A stretch of 8,412 nucleotides of DNA, from contig DDSL01000120.1 of assembly GCA_002343825.1 (NCBI GenBank), positions 1 through 8,412 on the forward strand. Reading direction: 5' to 3'. The position numbers and the translations under genes were made by a program. The first letter of the stretch is position 1. Every line of letters begins with the position of its first letter. This document shows positions 5,662 through 8,412 of this stretch, one piece after another. This DNA comes from Chthonomonas sp. UBA2391 (GTDB taxonomy: Bacteria > Armatimonadota > Fimbriimonadia > Fimbriimonadales > Fimbriimonadaceae). The notes beneath the pieces were generated by a model. The model saw only the letters and a list, made by a program, of their open reading frames with translations, was not told where the DNA came from and did no database searches.

Positions 5662-5706
5662 TCGAACGATCTCCAACTCCTAGGCCACCGCTTTTACGAC
5701 CCCAAC
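5662..5706 (+). pseudogene. 45-bp rhs core relic (copy C)
   Basis: Fifteen codons read SNDLQLLGHRFYDPN, identical to residues 176-190 of cassette B and 86-100 of cassette A. At DNA level there are three differences from each copy, all at third codon positions. A Tyr four codons before (SYKKV-SNDL against GYQSD-SNDL) hints at slightly longer homology. After the Asn codon the sequence is unrelated. It is too short to function alone and is best read as the scar of a third rhs cassette removed or overwritten by recombination. Confidence 0.8.
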
Positions 5707-5713
5707 TTTGGCC

Positions 5714-5730
5714 AAAAACTCCGTCGGAGT
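5714..5730 (-). terminator. Candidate intrinsic terminator downstream of trpB
   Basis: On the minus strand, ACTCC (5730-5726), loop GAC, then GGAGT (5722-5718) is followed by four more T residues (5717-5714). It lies about 135 bases past the trpB stop. The stem is only 5 bp, so it is a modest candidate, but orientation and T-run are correct. Confidence 0.45.
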
Positions 5731-5864
5731 CCAGTCCCCGCGCGGGTATCCCTTCGATCTGCGTGTCAAGGTCGGCGTTCGTAAGCACCGATGCGGCTTT
5801 CCCCGATGCTATCCCTGTTGACCTCCACACAACTCCGATCGCTTAGACTCGCCCGGTCGTCTCG

Positions 5865-7046
5865 TTACAGGCTCAAAATCCGGGCGGCGGATTCCATGTC
5901 TTTGTCTCCGCGGCCGCTCATGTTGACCAGCACCCGGGTGCCGGGGGCGAAGGCTCCGGATTCGAAGAGCGGGGCAAACGCATGGGCGGTCTCGAAGGCC
6001 GGGATCAGCCCTTCTAGCTGAGCCACCCGCCGAAACGCCGAAAGAGCCGCCTCGTCGGTCACCGCGCGGTATTCGACCCGGCCCGAATCCTTGAGGAAGC
6101 TATGCTCGGCCCCGACTCCAGGATAATCCAGCCCCGCCGAGACCGAGTGGGTACCGATCACCTGGCCCTCTTCGTCTTGCATCAGATAGCTATAGCTGCC
6201 ATGCAGCACTCCCGGCGAACCGGCGCTGAGCGGAGCCGCGTGTTGGCCCGAATCCAGCCCGTGCCCGCCCGCCTCGAGCCCGACCAGCCGCACCTCGGGA
6301 TCCTCTACAAACCCGGCAAAGAAGCCAATCGCATTGCTGCCCCCGCCGACGCAGGCTAGGCCGACCTCGGGCAAACGGCCATAGCGCTCGAAGTACTGCT
6401 GGCGAGATTCGATGCCGATGACGGACTGAAACTCGCGGACCATATACGGATAGGGGTGGGGTCCAGCGGCGGTGCCGATGATGTAGTGGGTATCGGCAAC
6501 GTTGGTGACCCAATCTCGCATGGCCTCGTTCAGGGCGTCCTTGAGGGTCCGCGTGCCGCTGGAGACGGCATTGACTTTGGCCCCGAGCAGCTTCATCCGA
6601 AAGACATTGAGCTGCTGCCGGGCGCAATCTTCTTCGCCCATATAGACCTCGCACTCGAGGCCGAAGAGCGCGCAGACGGTGGCGGTGGCGACGCCGTGCT
6701 GGCCGGCTCCGGTTTCGGCGATGATGCGCTTTTTGCCCATTCGCCGGGCGAGAAGGCACTGGCCGAGCGCGTTGTTGATCTTGTGGGCCCCGGTGTGGTT
6801 CAGGTCTTCGCGCTTGATCACTACGTGATAGCCGGTCTCTTGGCTCAGGCGCTTGGCCTCGGTCAGAGGGGTGGGGCGTCCGACGTATTCGCGGAGGAGT
6901 TGCTCAAATTCGGCCCGAAACTCCGGCTCGGCCCAGGCTTTATTGAACTCCGCCTCCAGCTGATCGAGAGCGGGGTTGAGCGTTTCGGGGACAAAGCGTC
7001 CGCCATAAGCACCAAAGCGTCCACGGGCATCGGGTTTTGTGGGCAT
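5865..7046 (-). CDS. trpB: Tryptophan synthase beta chain
   Basis: The product is 393 residues from the ATG at 7046-7044 (MPTKPDARGRFGAYGG), matching the usual TrpB length. The GTG at 7070 in the same frame would add eight residues and is less likely. TrpB is the PLP-dependent subunit that condenses indole with L-serine to give L-tryptophan, normally in an alpha2-beta2 complex with TrpA. Visible features are: PLP lysine Lys89 (GAHKINNALGQ); catalytic Glu111 (AETGAGQHG); phosphate-binding GGGSNAIG (234-241); Asp307 (SAGLDYPGVG), which closes on the substrate; Glu352 (PAFETAHA); and Ser378 (VNMSGRGDKD) near the PLP ring nitrogen. The usual GPEH after DYPGV reads GAEH (312-315), a small departure. 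This is the TrpB1 type. No trpA or other trp gene is adjacent, so it is not in a trp operon here. metX is divergent, 95 bp away. Confidence 0.97.
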   Translation of the reverse strand: MPTKPDARGRFGAYGGRFVPETLNPALDQLEAEFNKAWAEPEFRAEFEQLLREYVGRPTPLTEAKRLSQETGYHVVIKREDLNHTGAHKINNALGQCLLARRMGKKRIIAETGAGQHGVATATVCALFGLECEVYMGEEDCARQQLNVFRMKLLGAKVNAVSSGTRTLKDALNEAMRDWVTNVADTHYIIGTAAGPHPYPYMVREFQSVIGIESRQQYFERYGRLPEVGLACVGGGSNAIGFFAGFVEDPEVRLVGLEAGGHGLDSGQHAAPLSAGSPGVLHGSYSYLMQDEEGQVIGTHSVSAGLDYPGVGAEHSFLKDSGRVEYRAVTDEAALSAFRRVAQLEGLIPAFETAHAFAPLFESGAFAPGTRVLVNMSGRGDKDMESAARILSL

Positions 7047-7054
7047 GCACCTAA

Positions 7055-7060
7055 AGTCTA
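7055..7060 (-). promoter_or_regulatory. Candidate -10 box of trpB, leaderless-type spacing
   Basis: The minus strand reads TAGACT, then TTAGGTGC, then ATG. The box is 8 bases from the start codon, nearly the spacing seen before proline dehydrogenase. The AGG in the spacer could alternatively act as a weak ribosome-binding site. No good -35 is visible. Confidence 0.3.
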
Positions 7061-7109
7061 CTGCGCGCACGACCGTGGGCTTTCGGTAAAGGTTGTGGCT
7101 TTGGTGACA

Positions 7110-7143
7110 ATCGACCCCGAACCGCCAAAATAACGGGGTCGAT
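7110..7143. promoter_or_regulatory. 10-bp inverted repeat covering the metX start codon
   Basis: ATCGACCCCG (7110-7119) and CGGGGTCGAT (7134-7143) are perfect inverted repeats around a 14-nt loop. The right arm contains the only G-rich ribosome-binding candidate (7135-7138) and the A and T of the metX ATG. In mRNA a ten-pair stem would hide the start of metX. In DNA it could be an operator between the divergent metX and trpB genes. Confidence 0.6.
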
Positions 7144-8218
7144 GGACGAACGACTCTTTAGCGAAGACGCCTCTCACCGGGCCGACGAGACCTGGCAGAT
7201 CATGCCCATCGGGCCTATGGATCTGGAACTCGGGGGCCATTTGCCGGCGGTCGAGATCGCCTATGAGACCTGGGGCACGCTATCAGCGGCGGGGGACAAC
7301 GCGGTTTTGGTCTGTCACGCGCTGAGCGGAGATAGCCACCCGGTCGGTTGGTGGAGTGCGCTGGTGGGTCCTGGGAAGGCAATCGATACCGACCGGTACT
7401 TCGTGATCGGCTCGAACGTCTTGGGGGGATGCCGGGGTTCGACTGGGCCGGGCAGTTTGCTTTCGTCCGCCGCACGGCCCGGAGGCCAATCCCCTCTCCG
7501 GCTTGGCTCGGCATTCCCCAAGATCACCGTCGGCGATATGGTCACAGCCCAGCAGAGGCTCTTGGCCGCGCTGGGAATCGAGCGGCTCTGGCTCGCCTGC
7601 GGCGGAAGCATGGGAGGAATGCAGGCGCTGGAATGGGCTCGCCGGGATGCCTGCGACCGGGCCTGGATCACGGCCAGCGCCCCCGCCCATAACGCGATGC
7701 AGATCGCCTTCAACGAGGTTGCTCGCCAGGCGATCTTTGCCGACCCGGCCTGGCAAGGCGGGGATTATGAAGTCGGGGCCGGTCCCGACCGGGGACTCGC
7801 GGTGGCGCGGATGGCCGGGCATCTGAGTTACCTCAGCGAGGCCGCGTTTGAAGCCAAGTTTGGGCGGCGGCGTCAGCAGGATGCGCCCGAATTATTCCAA
7901 GTCGAGAGCTACCTGAGATATCAGGGAAAGAAGTTCACGACCCGGTTCGATGCGGGGTCGCTGGTGGCCCTCACCGAGGCGATCGACCGGTACGAGTGCG
8001 TCTCGTTGGCGGGCTCGCGGACGCGATTTTTGGTGACTTCTTTTTCCTCAGACTGGCTCTATCCGCCGCACCAGTCGCGGGCTCTGGCCCAAATGGCGAG
8101 GGAGGCCGGATGCCCAGTCGAAGACCACGACATCGACCTCCCCTATGGCCACGACGCGTTCCTGCTCGATGACCAGATCCAAGCCGGACTGGTCCGGGAC
8201 TGGCTAGCGCGCCCCTGA
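7142..8218 (+). CDS. metX: Homoserine O-acyltransferase MetX
   Basis: The product is 358 residues, the usual MetX length, with an alpha/beta-hydrolase fold. It activates L-homoserine by O-acylation, classically with acetyl-CoA, at the entry to methionine synthesis; some MetX proteins use succinyl-CoA or serine, and I cannot tell these apart by eye. The catalytic triad is visible: Ser156 in the nucleophile elbow GGSMGG (154-159), Asp304 (SSDWLYPP) and His337 (YGHDAFLL). Other family marks are VLVCHALSGDSH (55-66), GSNVLGGCRGSTGP (90-103) and AYETWGTL (40-47). The segment after GSTGP is Ser/Ala/Gly-rich instead of the usual PSSINP. ATG 7142 gives a normal N-terminus. The G-rich site before it is very close and sits in a stem. 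The gene is divergent from trpB, and no metY/metZ follows, so the sulfhydrylation step is encoded elsewhere. Confidence 0.95.
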   Translation: MDERLFSEDASHRADETWQIMPIGPMDLELGGHLPAVEIAYETWGTLSAAGDNAVLVCHALSGDSHPVGWWSALVGPGKAIDTDRYFVIGSNVLGGCRGSTGPGSLLSSAARPGGQSPLRLGSAFPKITVGDMVTAQQRLLAALGIERLWLACGGSMGGMQALEWARRDACDRAWITASAPAHNAMQIAFNEVARQAIFADPAWQGGDYEVGAGPDRGLAVARMAGHLSYLSEAAFEAKFGRRRQQDAPELFQVESYLRYQGKKFTTRFDAGSLVALTEAIDRYECVSLAGSRTRFLVTSFSSDWLYPPHQSRALAQMAREAGCPVEDHDIDLPYGHDAFLLDDQIQAGLVRDWLARP

Positions 8219-8235
8219 GACCCCGAGATCTCCTC

Positions 8236-8272
8236 CGAATTAGGACAAGACAGGGGTGCTTGTCCTAATTCG
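8236..8272. terminator. 14-bp perfect inverted repeat after metX (terminator or operator)
   Basis: CGAATTAGGACAAG (8236-8249) and CTTGTCCTAATTCG (8259-8272) match perfectly around a 9-nt loop, 17 bases after the metX stop. It would form a stable RNA hairpin suited to ending metX transcription. However, no T-run follows on either strand, and the arms are not GC-rich at the base. Because its arms contain the same ATTAGG that recurs nearby, it may instead be a protein-binding site upstream of the prepilin-like gene. Confidence 0.5.
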
Positions 8273-8318
8273 AATTCCGCGTCGATTAGGAAATCTGACA
8301 GACCCGCTGTAGATTAGG
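8238..8318. repeat. Cluster of four (A/G)ATTAGG motifs
   Basis: AATTAGG occurs at 8238-8244 and inverted at 8264-8270; GATTAGG occurs at 8284-8290 and 8312-8318. Three are on the plus strand and one is inverted, within 81 bp upstream of the gene at 8347. A fifth copy, AATTAGG, lies at 354-360 upstream of the secreted-protein gene. I see none inside the coding regions I checked. Possible regulator-binding sites; no regulator is known. Confidence 0.4.
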
Positions 8319-8328
8319 TCTAAGCCGA

Positions 8329-8340
8329 CGGAGATCTCCG
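8329..8340. promoter_or_regulatory. 12-bp perfect palindrome at the prepilin gene ribosome-binding region
   Basis: CGGAGATCTCCG is fully self-complementary and contains GGAG (8330-8333), the only ribosome-binding candidate for the ATG at 8347. A second GAGATCTCC lies at 8225-8233, so this element brackets the ATTAGG cluster on both sides. Confidence 0.4.
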
Positions 8341-8346
8341 AACATC

Positions 8347-8412
8347 ATGCGCCCCTGTTGTCCTCAACGAAGAGCCTTCACCCTGATTGAACTCCTGGTC
8401 GTGATCGCCATC
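8347..8412 (+). CDS. Prepilin-type protein, N-terminal fragment (runs off right edge)
   Basis: Twenty-two codons are visible from ATG 8347: a short basic leader (MRPCCPQRRA) followed by FTLIELLVVIAI. This is the type IV prepilin/pseudopilin N-terminal cleavage-methylation signal. Prepilin peptidase would cut before Phe11, leaving the conserved Glu at mature position 5 (Glu15). The residue before the cut is Ala rather than the usual Gly, as in many prepilin-like proteins of Armatimonadota and Planctomycetes-type bacteria. The hydrophobic helix then anchors the protein in the inner membrane and packs in the pilus core. The rest is outside the window, so it cannot be called a major pilin, pseudopilin or one of the large DUF1559-like families. 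The ribosome-binding GGAG lies in a palindrome 13 bases upstream. Confidence 0.85.
   Translation, partial: MRPCCPQRRAFTLIELLVVIAI

Larger units (their letters stand above)
5547..5864. other. Gene-poor 3' edge of the rhs island
   Basis: No convincing gene is visible in this 318-bp stretch. It holds the 45-bp rhs relic (5662-5706) and a terminator-like hairpin for the minus strand (5714-5730). A plus-strand frame from TTG 5536 to 5784 includes the relic, but its other residues look non-conserved. The remainder, about 5735-5864, is the trailer of trpB on the minus strand. It probably marks where the insertion/deletion history of the island ended. Confidence 0.5.

Noticed and set aside
2747..5706. 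CRISPR array or transposon as explanation of the repeats
   Set aside because: The repeats are 310-bp protein-coding blocks, not short regularly spaced units, and no transposase, terminal inverted repeats or target-site duplication is visible.
5536..5784. Plus-strand open frame from TTG 5536 that contains the rhs relic
   Set aside because: Only the fifteen relic codons are recognisable; the flanks look random, no ribosome-binding site fits, and it starts inside the preceding gene.
6456..7133. Long plus-strand open frame antisense to trpB
   Set aside because: It lies opposite trpB, whose catalytic motifs are all intact, and its own translation shows no recognisable domain.
1..8412. tRNA or rRNA genes
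   Set aside because: No cloverleaf-compatible segment or conserved rRNA sequence was recognised on either strand by eye.

Overview
The window is a GC-rich bacterial chromosomal segment. It reads as conserved housekeeping genes flanking a short accessory island of rhs fragments. The overall style suggests an Armatimonadota/Fimbriimonadales-like organism, or possibly another lineage rich in prepilins and RHS proteins. The clues are a prepilin-type leader reading RRAFTLIELLVVIAI, an FlgM-type anti-sigma factor, stand-alone proline dehydrogenase and trpB genes, weak Shine-Dalgarno sites, and RHS cores ending in a NWYAYCENNP motif. This placement is an inference from style, not a taxonomic proof.

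Layout. 1-233 (-): the 5' part of flgM, running off the left edge. 439-873 (+): a small secreted protein. 879-1802 (-): proline dehydrogenase, convergent with the secreted-protein gene. 1890-2636 (+): an SDR oxidoreductase, divergent from proline dehydrogenase. 2650-2743: a GC-rich hairpin element. 2744-5706: the accessory island. 5865-7046 (-): trpB. 7142-8218 (+): metX, divergent from trpB across a 95-bp gap with a 10-bp inverted repeat that covers the metX start codon. 8219-8346: an intergenic region dense in inverted repeats and ATTAGG motifs. 8347 to the edge (+): the start of a prepilin-like gene.

The accessory island is the most interesting part. It holds two 5'-truncated rhs units (A, about 2744-3682; B, about 3975-5162) and a 45-bp rhs relic (C, 5662-5706). 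A and B share a 310-bp core (2947-3256 and 4340-4649) that differs at 7 positions by my count, all synonymous, so 103 encoded residues are identical. Immediately after NNP the two proteins diverge completely, as Rhs proteins do at the boundary with their C-terminal toxin tips. Tip A is glycine-rich and unrecognised. Tip B carries a WGHG / LAAC pair resembling the His-Cys dyad of clan CD (caspase/CHAT-like) peptidases. Each unit is followed by a small membrane-protein gene (3682-3942, whose start overlaps the rhs stop; and 5199-5546), the position expected for an immunity gene. The segment therefore looks like a small array of displaced Rhs-tip/immunity cassettes with no full-length rhs gene in view. 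The shared core could let tips be exchanged by recombination.

The flanking genes are ordinary metabolism: proline catabolism, tryptophan synthesis and methionine synthesis. Apart from the divergent trpB/metX pair, nothing indicates that they are functionally linked to the rhs cassettes.
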